The notes: generated by a model from the sequence alone, not told the origin. A stretch of 64,000 bases of DNA from Beverwykella pulmonaria (GCA_001599595.1 BCHH01000005.1:1619552-1683551); one strand, 5' to 3'; positions 36,014 to 48,334 are shown, numbered from the stretch's first letter. Numbers and translations are program-made.

Positions 36014-36194
36014 AGTCAAACCTCGCTAGTGCGATGCGGTTTTTAGTATTGCAATATTGTAATATCGTAGTACTAGGCTCAATATAGAAGGTACTAGGCT
36101 TGATATAGATGGCATTAGGCTTAGTTTGGAAGGCACTAAGTCTAATCCTATTGCTAGCGCAATATTATCAACACCGCACTAACGAGGTTCGACT
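36014..36194. mobile_element. MITE with pogo/Fot1-like terminal inverted repeats
   Basis: 181 bp, bounded by AGTCAAACCTCGCTAGTGCG and the inverse of AGTCGAACCTCGTTAGTGCG, a terminal inverted repeat of about 22 bp with few mismatches. AGTC-starting TIRs are known from Fot1/pogo elements, which makes a non-autonomous Tc1-mariner derivative likely. No TA duplication is preserved. There is no coding capacity. Confidence 0.65.
36071..36154. repeat. Four 21-bp tandem repeats inside the MITE
   Basis: Units TACTAGGCTCAATATAGAAG+G, TACTAGGCTTGATATAGATG+G, CATTAGGCTTAGTTTGGAAG+G and a more divergent fourth lie head to tail. Confidence 0.7.
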
Positions 36195-36693
36195 ATACTC
36201 TGAGCGTGGCCAGTGTACATTTTCGAATTCAGTCTAAAAGAATTAATAGAATGTGTCCAGAGGTGTATATGATTGAGGCGCAAGCGGATCCTTCACCCGA
36301 ATTTTCCTCACTGAACTACCATGTGACTACCTGTCTAGGTTTTACCCCTTCGGTTACATCGCCGCACCGCCACAATCTACTCCCACGACATCCTTTTTCG
36401 AAATTCCTGCGCGGCGTAAATTTAACACCTGTAGACTTCTGATTTGCACACGACGTCAAGTAATATGATTTAGGATTTGGAGTGTTCCCTGTGGTAGACG
36501 TAGTCTGTCTCAGGTGTAGATATCTATCTTCAAATAAATTTAGATCACTCTGTGATACTTTGCGCAATGTGTTCTCTAGGTGGGTGCCTCCTTAGAGTAG
36601 TCCAGTGAAATTAAAATAGTTGCGTGCCGCTCTCTTCTATTGAGCAAGTAGCAAGTCATATCTCATCTGCGTCTTGTTAATTACGAACCCATT

Positions 36694-37690
36694 ATGGCAT
36701 TTTATCTTCTCGTTGTTTTTCTTATATTTGGTGTCGCCCAATCCCTCAATTTTCTTCTTCCAAGAGATAAACCGATTTTCAACGTCCAAAAGATCACTTT
36801 TCCGTATGAGAGGGACGGCAAGACGTTCGAATTTGGATACTACGGCGTCGTTGTAACCTTTTCAGAGGAATCTCAAAATATATTTTCGAAAGACGAGCAG
36901 GTTGCGGGTATCGCGCTCCAGGCTTACGAGGAAGCCAATGCAATATCAGGAAGTAGTTCCTCCATTGGGGGCATGTCAGTCACCCTGGTAGGGAACGAAG
37001 CATACTTTGCGAGTCCCCTACGCAACATATGGAATCCCGCAAATATAGGTGTGAAGAACCCGCCAGCATCTTTTGTGTACGACGTTCTTGGAGAGAATGT
37101 GCCCCTGCGGCAGCAACTAGCTGCTTGCCAGGTTAGTCTGCAGGAAGCTGCTCCGGGAAAGCGGAAGATCAGTCCAAATCACAGGTTGTCTGGAAATTGC
37201 GGAGAAATTGTGGGAATGCAGGTATGATCAAGATCTATTCATGACCCCTTGTACAGATGGGCACTAGAAGCTAATGAGCCCTCAGATGTGGCATATAAAC
37301 CACCCAGGGCAGAAATGGCCTGGCAAAATTGGGGAAGTGGTAGCGACAACAACATACTGGTATGGACATCTCAGAAAAACGATAAACCCCTGTATAGCCA
37401 ATGGAGACCCCAGTCTTTGGGGATGTATGGCGTTTGCGGAGGCAAATGGTATACGATGGGCCAAACAAGGGTTTACTGCCAACACGGTTCAGAGAATTAC
37501 ACCAGAGGAGGCAGGAAAAATCTCCAGTACAGAGCCCGTCCATTCCTTACTGTGTAATAAAGGGGACAATCCAAGTAGACAAGACGAACCCCCTGATGCT
37601 GGACCAGCTGGTATTCCCGAAAGCTACACGAAAGAGGAATGGGATGCTATTATGGATGTTTTTAAGGACGATGATGATGACATAGATTAA
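36694..37690 (+). CDS. Secreted orphan protein with acidic tail (2 exons)
   Basis: Exons 36694-37221 and 37268-37690 (316 aa). The 46-bp intron (GTATGA...ACTAG) is phase 0. Without it the frame stops at once. The ATG at 36694 opens a signal peptide (MAFYLLVVFLIFGVAQS). The mature protein has segments FEFGYYGVVVTFSEES, a Ser/Gly-rich patch and NCGEIVGMQ. Exon 2 contains NHPGQKWPGKIGEVVATTTY and WGCMAFAEANGIRWAKQG. Cys residues are few. The C-terminus is strongly acidic (FKDDDDDID). I recognise no family. A secreted or vacuolar protein is likely, and effector function is only a possibility. The second intron border could shift by alternative AG use. Confidence 0.6.
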
Positions 37691-38015
37691 GGGGCAGAAC
37701 GCTAAGGTGCAACTTTGATCATTTTAGCGTTGAAAGTGGCTGAAACTCTATCTTCTCTACTTTTTCTACAAATGTGTGTTCGCTGCGCTTCTAGATCAAT
37801 CGAATAAAATCATTTCCATTGTGCCTTTCTTTGATGATACTTGGGATGAATGTCGTGTGCTCTTCAGCCGAGAATATTGAAGCGGAGTATCCCAAGTTGC
37901 ATGACTGAGAGCATTCACTTAGGCGTTGCTAATGCAAGTAGTTCTTTATGAAGTCAAGTCTACGCGAACCAGGAACGCAAAAGCCTTCACACAACCATCC
38001 AACCCTTCGCAACTG
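37691..38015. other. Intergenic between converging genes
   Basis: Nothing recognised. Confidence 0.4.
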
Positions 38016-39437
38016 TTAATATTCTTGCTCCCATGTAATTTCGCACTGCACGCTTTCGCTTCTACACAACCTACGCAATCTCTCCGCAATTCCAAGCCAC
38101 TTCTCATTATGAAAGTGGACGAAGGCAAAAGATACATTCTCCAGGTTCACGAGATACTGGTGGCGAGAATTAAGAAGTCGGACGACAAGATCATAAGTGA
38201 TGTCGTTCGTCCATTCATATCCGGCCATAACGCATAGATCATCTCTTATGCAGATCGCTTGGAGAAATCTAGGCAAGGAATCTGGCCAGCTCACCGGAAT
38301 TTGTGCATCCCATCCAAAGAGTAATTCCCAGGATATTTCTAAGTGGGTTAGCTGACGCATGTTCTTAAGGATAGTCAAGCGGCCCGCCACGCCACACGGA
38401 CCGTCGTAGTTGCACTGGTCAACAATTCCTCCGCCTCCACAATCTAGGATTTTAACTTTGAGGACTAGAGACTGGAGCGTTTTTTGCACGTGTGAAAGAG
38501 CTCTATTCAAGCGCAAGCACCGGATCTGGTTGGCATTGCCACGTTCTGGATAATTGAACTGTGCTTGGCGAAAGTGATCGTATGTAAGGTGTCTGAGTGC
38601 TGGTGTAGCTGAAAGAATTTCGTTCAACGTATTTTCTAAGACGTTGGCATTAGAAAGCACCATTGTCGTCAAGGAAAAGGACTGAGGCCTAGTTCCTGGC
38701 CATGCGAATATAACGGGCTCGGGAATACTAGCGACGAGCGACTCCATTTTCGACATGAAGAAGAAAGGCCGAAGGAGGTCAATGTCACACCAAAAGCTCA
38801 TGTCATACCCATTCCCATCGACGGCCAACTTGACTGACTGAAGATCAGGGAAGAGGCTATTTCGATGGACCATTCCATGACGAAGAATTGCTGGGATAAA
38901 CTGCGCGTGACTTAAATATGCAAAACCGAGGTCCAATCGGGTAAGGAAAGCGAGACAGCGTAAAAGAAGGGCCACAAGGACATCGATGTTGCCCCTTTTA
39001 AACTCGCGAATCCACACCAATGCTGGAGGACGGTAAATGCCAGATACCAAGCGCTTGATCTTCCAGGAATCAGCCGTGGAAAAGCATGAGCCAAGGCAGA
39101 TGCTGCGCGTTCTTTCCATAGGTCGCCACCCAACTCCTGGCTGTTCGGGCCACCAATCATCCCACAATTTCTCAGGAGAGATACCGGCCCCGCGTAATCG
39201 TAATGACTTGATTTGGCGAGCTCGGGATGGATTACACAGCAATGTTCGTAAGAGCAGATGAAACGGTGGAGCCTCTGCATCATCTTCCCAAAACCAATCG
39301 ATACTGTTGTATACTCGAGGCGCTAGGAGCGCATGTAAAGCTTTGGTGGTGCGACTGAGTTTGGATGTGGTTGAAAGGGAAAATGGAGTTATAATCAAGT
39401 CAAAAAGCTCCATCGACAGGTCAAGAAGAGAAGCCAT
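38016..39437 (-). CDS. F-box protein (single exon)
   Basis: 473 aa from the ATG at 39437. The frame is open further upstream but lacks an ATG there with sensible sequence. The N-terminus is F-box-like: MASLLDLSMELFDLIITPFS, then LSRTTKALHALLAPRVYNSI. The rest is leucine-rich without strict repeats (IKSLRLRGAG, LTRLDLGFAYLS, LRHLTYDHF, LTHLEISWELLFGW), as in many fungal F-box/LRR-like proteins that recognise SCF ligase substrates. No substrate can be inferred. It is intact, unlike the F-box fragment at 15411. Confidence 0.7.
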   Translation of the reverse strand: MASLLDLSMELFDLIITPFSLSTTSKLSRTTKALHALLAPRVYNSIDWFWEDDAEAPPFHLLLRTLLCNPSRARQIKSLRLRGAGISPEKLWDDWWPEQPGVGWRPMERTRSICLGSCFSTADSWKIKRLVSGIYRPPALVWIREFKRGNIDVLVALLLRCLAFLTRLDLGFAYLSHAQFIPAILRHGMVHRNSLFPDLQSVKLAVDGNGYDMSFWCDIDLLRPFFFMSKMESLVASIPEPVIFAWPGTRPQSFSLTTMVLSNANVLENTLNEILSATPALRHLTYDHFRQAQFNYPERGNANQIRCLRLNRALSHVQKTLQSLVLKVKILDCGGGGIVDQCNYDGPCGVAGRLTILKNMRQLTHLEISWELLFGWDAQIPVSWPDSLPRFLQAICIRDDLCVMAGYEWTNDITYDLVVRLLNSRHQYLVNLENVSFAFVHFHNEKWLGIAERLRRLCRSESVQCEITWEQEY

Positions 39438-39735
39438 AGTCGCACAGTGATGAGACGGAGAGGTCGCTCCAGGATATTGATGGGCTAGTCTTTGAGTATT
39501 CGGGCTCGCGATAAGTGGAATATTCGAAGATGAAGTTGAGCGCGAATGGTATGCGGCGTCGTCCAAGTTGAACGACAGTGATGCTGTGCCGCATGCATTG
39601 TGCGACTGCACTAGCCTAGCTATCACATGACGTCTCTGAATAGGGATAGTGTGTTAGCAGATAAGCTTAGTCTCAATTAGTACTAGGCCATTGGGAACCG
39701 CATCCAGTTCGCTCCCTCGCTCTCATCCTTTTGTG
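39438..39735. other. Intergenic
   Basis: Nothing recognised. Confidence 0.35.
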
Positions 39736-39972
39736 ATGAACACAAACCATCGCTCCAGCTCCCACTCGCCAACTCGTCAATCATCACCAGAACGACTCTA
39801 CGACGCGATTACAGCCGTCAATTGCTTAGCGTCAAAGCCGCAAGCTCCACATGGTTCGTCGCGACAGTCAGGATGCAACGTACCCCAGGTGACTTTTCAC
39901 TTTAGATGGTGGTTCGCATGCACTCTACTCGTCTTCTCTTTTATCCTTGTCTGTCGTTGTGCATCTTCATGA
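39736..39972 (+). CDS. Possible small tail-anchored protein
   Basis: 78 codons from the ATG at 39736: a Ser/His/Arg-rich polar N-terminus, then a single hydrophobic segment (WWFACTLLVFSFILVCRCA) at the very C-terminus, as in tail-anchored proteins. There is no family match and no splice evidence, and it may be a chance frame. Confidence 0.25.
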   Translation: MNTNHRSSSHSPTRQSSPERLYDAITAVNCLASKPQAPHGSSRQSGCNVPQVTFHFRWWFACTLLVFSFILVCRCASS

Positions 39973-40481
39973 TGAGGTCGCTTTCTGTAAGGGGATGGAA
40001 GAGGCTCAAATAATAAGCATTGTATTCTAATGAACTAATAGGAGGAAGCATGAAAACGAACAAGACGCAGAGGCCGGCGGAGTTTATAAGGCCCCGCCAA
40101 GGCCTCGTACGAAGGATCCGAGGCAAACCGAAGGATCCACATAACCAGGGCCAGCCCTTTACACTTTCGTGTATGTCGCCTTCTGGACCCCACGGCGCGG
40201 TGCCCCAGTCACACCAGCTCGATACCTCGATCAGTACGTACAGGGATGATACTAAGACTACTGTGCTGGTTCACAAAGGGCCAAAGATACATACCTTAAT
40301 TAAAGTGATAAGATGCAAATTAATCAAGCCTAGACAGTCAATAGTATATATTAGACTTGCCCTAACAAAACAGTAGACGCCCATTTACTACGCTGTATAC
40401 TACAACCGCAAGGTCGCTCTTCTATACCGTAATTTTCCGCTTAATGCACGGCCTCATTTCACGCACAATTTCTAGTATCGT
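39973..40481. other. Intergenic, no supported gene
   Basis: Nothing recognised. Confidence 0.35.
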
Positions 40482-41063
40482 CTAGAGTCTATTCAGCGAG
40501 TTTGCATCGTACATAGGTGTTTTTGAGCCTAGGAGAGGAACAGCATTAAGAGATAGACCCTCCAACTCAAGCTGTTGGTACCAAAGTCGTGGATCTTCCA
40601 GAGCGTTCATCGGGGCTGATATGTCCTCATAGTCATGGATGTCTGCTTTTTTTTTTGTCTTCTTCCATAATGTGGCATTATAAGTGCCAATACGAGTTAC
40701 ACAGTGCCGACTAACCCAAGATACTATGCTAACGTCCGACAGAAATTCGCCCATTGCTTACAAGCTATATACCTTTAACTTCTTCATTAGCATGGCGATA
40801 AGAGTAGTTGTCTTAGATCCGGTGTAAGGCCGGTTTTGACCTGTACATGCTGTAAGGACGGTACCGGACCGGGTGGTTCTGTGGGTGCTAGAGGGGTTGC
40901 CAAGAATCCATGCTGGGAGACTCCGACTGATTCCATGCCAAGTGTGGAATGCAGCGCGAAAGTTATGAGGTCTAGTGATCAGCATGGAGACAGACTCCAA
41001 AGTTGACTTTCCACAGAGCCTCGGTCCGTTCACTCCATGGACTTTCTTATCGAATTTTATCAA
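40482..41063 (-). pseudogene. Possible P-loop ATPase/helicase relic
   Basis: Two adjacent minus-strand frames (41063-40758 and 40754-40482) may belong together over a very short gap with GTATAT...AAG. The first has PYTGSKTTTLIAMLMKKLK, which resembles a Walker A with its first Gly altered. The second reads protein-like (EDPRLWYQQLELEGLSLNAV). No other helicase motif is seen. Weak. Confidence 0.2.
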
Positions 41064-42951
41064 AAAATTCGTTGGCTGTTAAGCTTGTATAGTGCTGTCA
41101 CCTTGCCTCGGTGGCCTCAACAAAACCCAGCCATGCTCTAAATCTTGGCACATGTGCGCTCCATAATGGGTAGATATCCTTTATGGAGTCTCCAGCACGT
41201 TATGGAGATTCTGCGTTTGGCGAATTCTATGACGCTACTCCATAGACCCTTGCCCTATAAATAAATAACACTAATGAGGTCTAAATCCGAGGTTTCCAGC
41301 CACAATTCGCATCCCCATGCACCCTGGGATGAATACAAAGAGGATCTAGAAGTCTGGAGAGTCCTGAGTGCTGACACAACTCGGTCGTCTGCGGCCAAAT
41401 CTTCGGTGAATTGAATCTTGGCACGACTCTGTGAAAATGTATTATTCTATTTACAGTTAGGCTGCCAAGCACCTCATCTACAAGAATTCTCGCGACGAGA
41501 TATCTCAGCCTCATCACATCCACCTCATGTGAGCTCATCTCATCAAGCCTCTCACGCGACGCTTGATCGACGATTTGAATCATAAGTTAAGTGTTTTCTA
41601 TCTCTATCAGCATAGCTGTGACTACTGGCAAGCAGTAACTACTTCTTAGAGGGTATTGTCGTGCAACGCGACGCGACACGCCTCCCCTAATGCGTATCTT
41701 TTCATCAACCTGNGNCCACGGCGTCTCTTCTCATCATCCAAGCCACGAGGCTTTATCAACGCGACCACGGCGCATCCTCCTATCAACCAAGCTACAAAGC
41801 TTCATCAACGCGACTACGGGGTTTCTCCTTCTGCACGCGTTAACCAACGTGCCCACGGCAAGCTGACGAGCCTTATACACAATCCTTACACTACAAGCCC
41901 TGCAAAGGTTTTTCCCACGTGGTTTTCCGGGGTCTGTACTAAGTTGATTTCCTGCATGCTACACGCACAAACTATCCTACACTACACACAAAGGATCAAG
42001 AACAACGTTTGGGCCATCGAGTGGNGGATCAACACCTCACTGATNGATAGAGAAGCTCTACTATCTCTACTCTGATAGGCCTGTCTTGCTAAGCTCACGG
42101 CAAGCTTCAAGGCAAGCACAACGCTCACGGGGCCTATCACGAGCCTGAGTAGGAGCCTGAGCCTATCGGTCAATTACGTGAGGCGAGACGAGCTCTGGCC
42201 CCCAATACAAGCGTTCCACAACCAAACTACCTACTTCCTGCAGGCCGGAGTGATAAATAGATGCGGGGAATTTTTTCCCCTAACTTTGCACTCATACTTT
42301 CGCCTGCCAGCGGTCGGAATCAACGGCAACGAAGATACATGCCGAACCACCACGCAAAATCACGACTCGGCAGAGATCGTCGACCGCTTATGACGCATGC
42401 CGAGCAAAATCGGTCAAGGTAAACTTTCCGGTGTTATTGTGTTTAGAGGGAACCTCATGCCGATGTGGCATTGTGTGTTCCCAAATGACTAGCTGCGATG
42501 CTCGATCTGTATACCACCGGTGTCAGAACTCGATATTTCTTGCACGCAGGTGCGCCCCACGAAAACTAGAGCAGCCAATAAACGATACGGATGAATGTCG
42601 TGAGCAGGCATGGATCAGTTTTGTTGTCATGCACTAGATAGGCGCGGGCTTTACAACTGCACACACATTCACTTGTCATGTCTCATGGTCTAAGTAATTT
42701 TTAATTCACGTTCCGTCGGTAATTTGGATAAAGATGAATTTTGGGATTCAATTCTTTTCTCCCTTTTTCTAAACTTCTCCCGTATTTTTGAGCTAATTAC
42801 TAGACGTGTAAAATAATAAGTCTTCATCCATATATATAATCATACCCATCCCATGTGTAATAGTAAATCATATAATTTCTCCCCCATCTTGCGGGGGAAT
42901 CCTCTCAATGCACCAGAACTCCCTCCTAAAGGTAATACGAAAAAAAAACCT
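41064..42951. other. Degenerate region with tandem repeats and ambiguous bases
   Basis: No gene recognised. It contains the 49-bp tandem repeat, four N bases (41713, 41715, 42025, 42045) and repeated CTCACGGCAAGCTT-like words near 41860 and 42090. Confidence 0.4.
41717..41835. repeat. 49-bp tandem repeat
   Basis: Units at 41717-41765 and 41766-41814 share CACGGCG, CAAGCYAC, GGCTT/AGCTT and ATCAACGCGAC. A partial third unit follows. Two N bases lie just before the first unit. Confidence 0.65.
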
Positions 42952-45119
42952 CTACTTTTCTCCCGCACTCTCCTCTACCCTCCCCATTTCTTCATCCACC
43001 GGCCTATTCCCATCCACACTAACGACCTCGCCGCCCTTCTTCTCTTTCCCCTCCCTCTTCAACGTCATCCTTTTGATGCCGAAGCTGATCGCTAATCCCA
43101 CGGCACTGACAATAGTATAAAATATCCATGTTCCCCGGAGAGCAGCGGTCATCCCACCTCTTACTACATCCCTCTGGTTTCCAGGCAGCGCTTGGACGGC
43201 GACTGCCTCTGAGATTGCCTTCCCGCCGGCCAACTGTTCTGCGAACGCATTCGAGATTCCTGCATCGATGAAAGAATGGAGGTGCGGTCGCATAAGAATT
43301 TGAAACACGACCTGGCCAACCACAACCCCAATCGCGCCACTCACCATTCTTACAAAGCCAAAGGCCGCAATACCGGATGCTATATCTTTCTCTTGAATCC
43401 GCGTCTGCAGTGCTATGAGCGGCGCAGAAAAATTAGGCCCGAAACCAATCCCAATAACAACCAGAAACGCGATGATTCTCCCGAGATCAAGAAATGCAGG
43501 AAGGGAGATGAGGAGGCCAACGCCGAGCGTCATGAGGGCGAGGCCGGTTTGTAGGACTTCGAGGTACCGGCCTGTTTTCTCGATGATGTGGCCACCAAGG
43601 AAGGAGACGAGGCCGAGCGGGATGCCGACAGCCAACATGTATATCCCTGTGGTGGAAGGGGATTGTGCGAGCACGATCTGGAAGTAAAGAGGGAGGAAGT
43701 AGGCAACCGAGTTGAAGACTAGCGCGTCGCAGGCACATACCCCCAGCGCGGAGAGGTTGCTGATATCGGCGAAGATGCGGAGCGGCATGATAGGGATGCC
43801 GCCGCGCCGCGAGGTTATGTGCTGCGTGAGAGGGAAGAGTAGGTAGCAGAGGGATCCGATGATGAGGAAGCTGAGAACGAGGGGGGTCGTGTAGGTGGTT
43901 GTACCGCCGAGTTGGAGCCCGACGAGGAATAGCAGTGTTGCTGTTAGGATGGTGAATGTGCCGGCCCAATCGATGGATTTTAGACCTGTGAGGAGAGGAG
44001 TGCGGGGATTGGGGAGGTTGAGGGTAAAGTACAGGATTATGGTGGAGACAGAGACGATGGGCACTGTGGATTGTCAGCTCTTTGTCGCATATAACCTGGA
44101 AACATTCGTCGACACTTTTCCAGGACACAGATGTGCAAGAGCCAATCGGGAGCAGGAAAGTAGGGACACTCACAGTTCACATAGAAGCACCATCTAAGGG
44201 TACAGAGTCAGCTATAGCATATACAGCTTACAGACAAGCCACTTACCTCCAGTTCAATTTCTGAGCAAAAATACCTCCGAGCACCGGTCCCATGGCCGAA
44301 GCGAGAGCCCATACAGCTCCGACAATTCCTAGGTACCAAGATCGATCTCTGTTCCATTGTCAGTCCTTATTTTTCAGACATACTCTTTCATGATCTCTTT
44401 ATGGTCCTCCTTCACTATCATTCAGACATGGGCCGAAGCACTCATGAACGTTGCAGAAAGGGGAAAGGAAGGAAAGAAGAAAGGTATCAAGAGCAGTGAT
44501 GGAAAACATACCTGATAGCGAACATATCTGCAACACAAACATGCACGAGAACGACCACACCACCACCACCAAGTCCCTGCACCGCTCGCCCAGCGACTAG
44601 CATGACAGCACTGACGCTAACTGCACATACCAACGAGCCCCCGAGAAAGATAGTGTTGGCAATAAGGATGATATTCTTTCGCCCAAAGACATCGGACAGC
44701 TTGCCCCAAAAGGGAACACTCGCAGCGTTCGCGAGAAGGTACGCGGAGCCTGTCCATGCGTATAGAGAGTCCGGGATGTGAAAGGAGAGGGAGATGGTTG
44801 GGAGAGCCGTGGGGATGAGGACTGTATCGAGAGCAACGAGGAAGATGCTCAGTGTAAGGGCGGAGAAGCAGAGGAGTGTTGCTAGGGGTGGTCTTGATCG
44901 TGGAGAGACGTCAGTGGTGGTGGTTGTTGTGGAGACGTTCGATGGTAGTGGTGAATCTTCACCATTTTGCTCTTGTGTTGTGTTTAGTTTGAAGTTTGTT
45001 GTGGTAGTCGAAAGGGAGTTTGAAATCGTCGACGCTGTGAGCGAAGTATGCCGCGAATTTGAAGACGAATATTGGGGTGTGTTAGCTCGACTGTTAAAAG
45101 ACATGGTGGCTTCTGTCAT
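42952..45119 (-). CDS. MFS transporter, DHA/drug:H+ antiporter-like (4 exons)
   Basis: Exons 45119-44512, 44348-44247, 44193-44174 (20 nt) and 44063-42952, giving 613 aa. Phases are kept at every junction, and the 20-nt exon restores WRWCFYVNLPI, the conserved loop before TM6. A long Ser/Thr-rich cytosolic N-terminus precedes TM1 (LSIFLVALDTVLIPTALP). MFS motif A is GKLSDVFGRKNI. R-x-x-Q-G-x-G is present as GRAVQGLGGGG, and motif C-like as AMGPVLGG. The C-terminal tail is charged and acidic. Fourteen helices are likely. The ATGs at 45119 and 45104 are both possible. Role: proton-driven export of drugs or toxins, cargo unknown. It is well placed to export a product of the genes at 48-54 kb, but that is inference. 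Confidence 0.88.
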
Positions 45120-48100
45120 GGCGTTTGTTTGTCCCAAAGGGTGCAATCTGTCAACGGTCAACCCTCCTCTTCAAACGTCCAGTCCCAAAAGCAATTAGCA
45201 AGAGCAGAACGTGGCACCTGCACACTTTATAGAAGGAAGGGCGATCCGTCCAACGGTTCGGTTCGCACTATGTCGCAACGCGGAGGATCGCCTTGAAATA
45301 TCAAAGCATATAATAGAAGGTGGTCCCGCAGAGTTCCCGCACTCGCCAATCCTCGTTCAAATCGTTCTATCAATATTAAGGCTGGCAAGGATTCAGATGC
45401 GTTGCATAGACTTGCATAGCCCGTGGGTGTGTGAGGTATTCGGGCCGGCGAGTCGGAGCTTTAGCCTGTGACAAGGTAGTTTATGCACACCTGGTGTTCG
45501 GGTCTGTGGAAGATTCCTGACTGGCTTCCTTTGGCGCTCGTTGACGCAATTAGAGATGTTAATAGAAGTTTTCAGATCTAATCTAGGATGCCTTAACTAG
45601 ATATTATTGGGCGCTGTGCCGCAATCTGCTGGATGAAGACGAGTCTTAAGGTGGTCGTGAGGTGAATGGCGAGAACCTCAGCTCCGGTCCTCGGAATGTC
45701 GCTTGCAGGTGGTGCTATTCAGCTCCACTTCACCATGCAGAATTATTCTACACGATACTAATCCAGCATAGGAAGACCCAGTTGTACCACTTGTTTCGAA
45801 GCCGCGAGGCCTTTGTACACTTGAGTCGCTTGCACAGCCGTTCCCACGCCAGGGACCCCGGTTCGGTGTTCAACACCGCACACACGGATGGGACTCGAGC
45901 GGCGCGTATGCAACGTCTAGGATGTAAATGGGAGATCAGATGTATTTTGTAATTGTTCGTGTAGTCGTGCGTGGTCGGCGGTAAGGAAGCCTCCTGATTG
46001 GATCTGTATAGATTGAGCAAGAGCGTATCCATGCAACGTTACACAACGTTATGTCCGAAGAATTCTTGGCTACAGAGGACTCGAGGAAAGAAGGTTCTTA
46101 AATGAAGAAGGATTGAGACCCCAATGTGTAATTGGGCAGTGATTGCCGCAAGCGCTGAACAGAGTTAAGAAATCACAGCGTCTGCGCCTGCTGTGGTATA
46201 TCCATGATGGACGATGGATTTTGCATGGAATATGCCAACACAAACGGTCTTCACCGCCCTCTACGAGATCGACAACGCACATACATTCAAGGTCTCGAGC
46301 TGGAGGATAGAAAATCTCTGCCGAACGCCCCTTCCACGCCATAATCCTCAAGCTCCTATCCCGGAGCCCCTTCTTCCTGTTCAATCTTCATAACTCGTTC
46401 CACTGTTGCTGCATGTGAGCCACAAATTCCCCTCATTTGTCCCCCGATGAATGGCGTAGATCAAAAGACGCGCCCCAGTGACTGCTGTCAATGAGGTGAT
46501 ATATATTGGTACACACTCACAGATTGGAACGTGTATGTATGTGTGTGTGGAAGGTAGCTAGTTTCTGAATTGATCTCGCTAGCGGTACCCCACCCAGCTA
46601 CTAGCCCACTATTGAGCTGCTGGTGTGGATTTAAGCGAATCCGGGCTTATAACTGATGATCAAAAGGATGCGCTTTTGTGACTACAAAGCGAAAAGGCCA
46701 GGAGGGAAAGAGGGCGCATGGGAGCGAGCGGCAAAATGGATGGTGACGGAAAGAGAGCCAGTAGAGACGGCGGTAATATCGCCTGATGGTATTTGAAATT
46801 CGCTGCTCAAGCAACATCCCGCAGGTTGCATGCGGCACAGCTTGGGCTCGAGTACACGGAAAGCTAGCGCTCGTTGCGCATGAAGGGAGAAAGCCGGGTA
46901 CGTGTTCGCCTGGCCACGGCGATAGTCGATGCCATGTCACTCACCAAAAGGCAAGTCCGGATACCCCGAAGGCTGATAGCGTGGAACCTGTGTCCACGAT
47001 GTCATGGGAGAATGCCACAGGCAAGCAATCGGAGCCTTACCAACCCTGCCACGTTGCGATGTCAAGGTTCTTTGAACTGTAGCACGCGAGGTACCAGACT
47101 GAGACAGACCGGCAGTTGAAGAAGCGAATAACTTGTGGCAATGTCTTACTTCGTGGCAGTACTTTCGACGTACGAATACCTCCATGAAGGCGAATGCAGG
47201 GTAAGGCAGGTTAGGTCGGTGGCGCTTATTGGTTTTGGTTGACGTAATAGAGGGAGCGCTACCAATCTGAGACTTGCTAATAAGCTGGGCAAGGTTGTCC
47301 ATGGCTCAATTCGATTGGAAAATAGAGCGTCAAGGAGGTAGACGTATAATATTGGGTCTATATGGGACCTGTGCTTCTCGTGCGAATGATGAGGGGTCGT
47401 TCGATTAGCGGGGACTTGGGATATTTTGCGCTCATGCGACTCGTCCCATGGGGCGTTGGTTGCATGTTCATCGGTCTTTGGGCAAATTCGATATGTCCGT
47501 AGCCTGAACATAAGGCAGTATGAAGCGGGAGCGACCAGCCCCGGCAACGATCTGTTCCTCGTGAGCTTCAGCACAGGCGTTGCGTGTCTGTCGACGGACA
47601 GCGATCCCGCGACTCAGAACATCCAGTTCTCGATTTTCCGTGTCAAAATAGCACGCACCAGCTTACTCTTGGTGCGTAACAGCTTAAGTTGAAGGGTGAG
47701 GCAGATGGGCCGTGCTGCAACCTCTCGGGTCTCTAGCCGAACCCGCCTGACAGAAACAATGGCTGTGTCAACAAACCTTTGACATATCTATTGCTGGAGC
47801 AGGGTGCGTCGATGGGAGAGGAAGAGCAGAGGTGAGGGAAGTGTGGTGTTGATGTGTTCAGTCCCAAATAACTAAGCCTGAAACCGGGAGCGATTGAGCC
47901 GCTTACGGCTTCCGTAGGCAGATGTTGATTGGCTGTCGTACCGATTTAGACGCTAGTCCTCCACACTGCCGGCACCGACAACACGGGCGACTGCGTGATC
48001 GGTCTCATCGCGAGGAATTAATCATCCAACTCATTGAACGACGCGACTTTCCTGATGTCTCGATCGCCAAGACGATGTGTTTGCTCAACGTTTGCGGCGG

Positions 48101-48333
48101 CGGCGTACAAATCAGAATGCGGCCTCCCTGCCCCGCGAGTCCCGAGTCAACGACCACAGTGGCTGAGAAATGCGAGAGACTAGAATGGTATCATGTCTTC
48201 TTCGGCGATCGACGGCGAGCGAACATAGATAAAAGAGCAAGAAATCTCGATTTCATAGACAGTGTTGCATCAGCACAGTAGACTTCAGCGATCCCAACGG
48301 CGCAACTTTGGTCTTCAACGACCTCTTTATATA
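45120..48333. other. Intergenic, no supported gene
   Basis: Over 3 kb without a recognisable gene. Frames on both strands (for example 46070-46384, 47146-47574, 47922-48281) lack motifs, signal peptides or splice continuity. A GT microsatellite-like run lies near 46532-46550. Confidence 0.4.
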
Positions 48334-48334
48334 A
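48327..48334 (+). promoter_or_regulatory. TATA-like box of the NmrA-like gene
   Basis: TTTATATAAGC lies about 25-30 bp before the ATG at 48358. That is close for a TATA box and would imply a very short leader. Confidence 0.3.

Noticed and set aside
46070..47574. Several 80-140-codon frames between the MFS and NmrA-like genes
   Set aside because: No motif, signal peptide or exon continuity on either strand.
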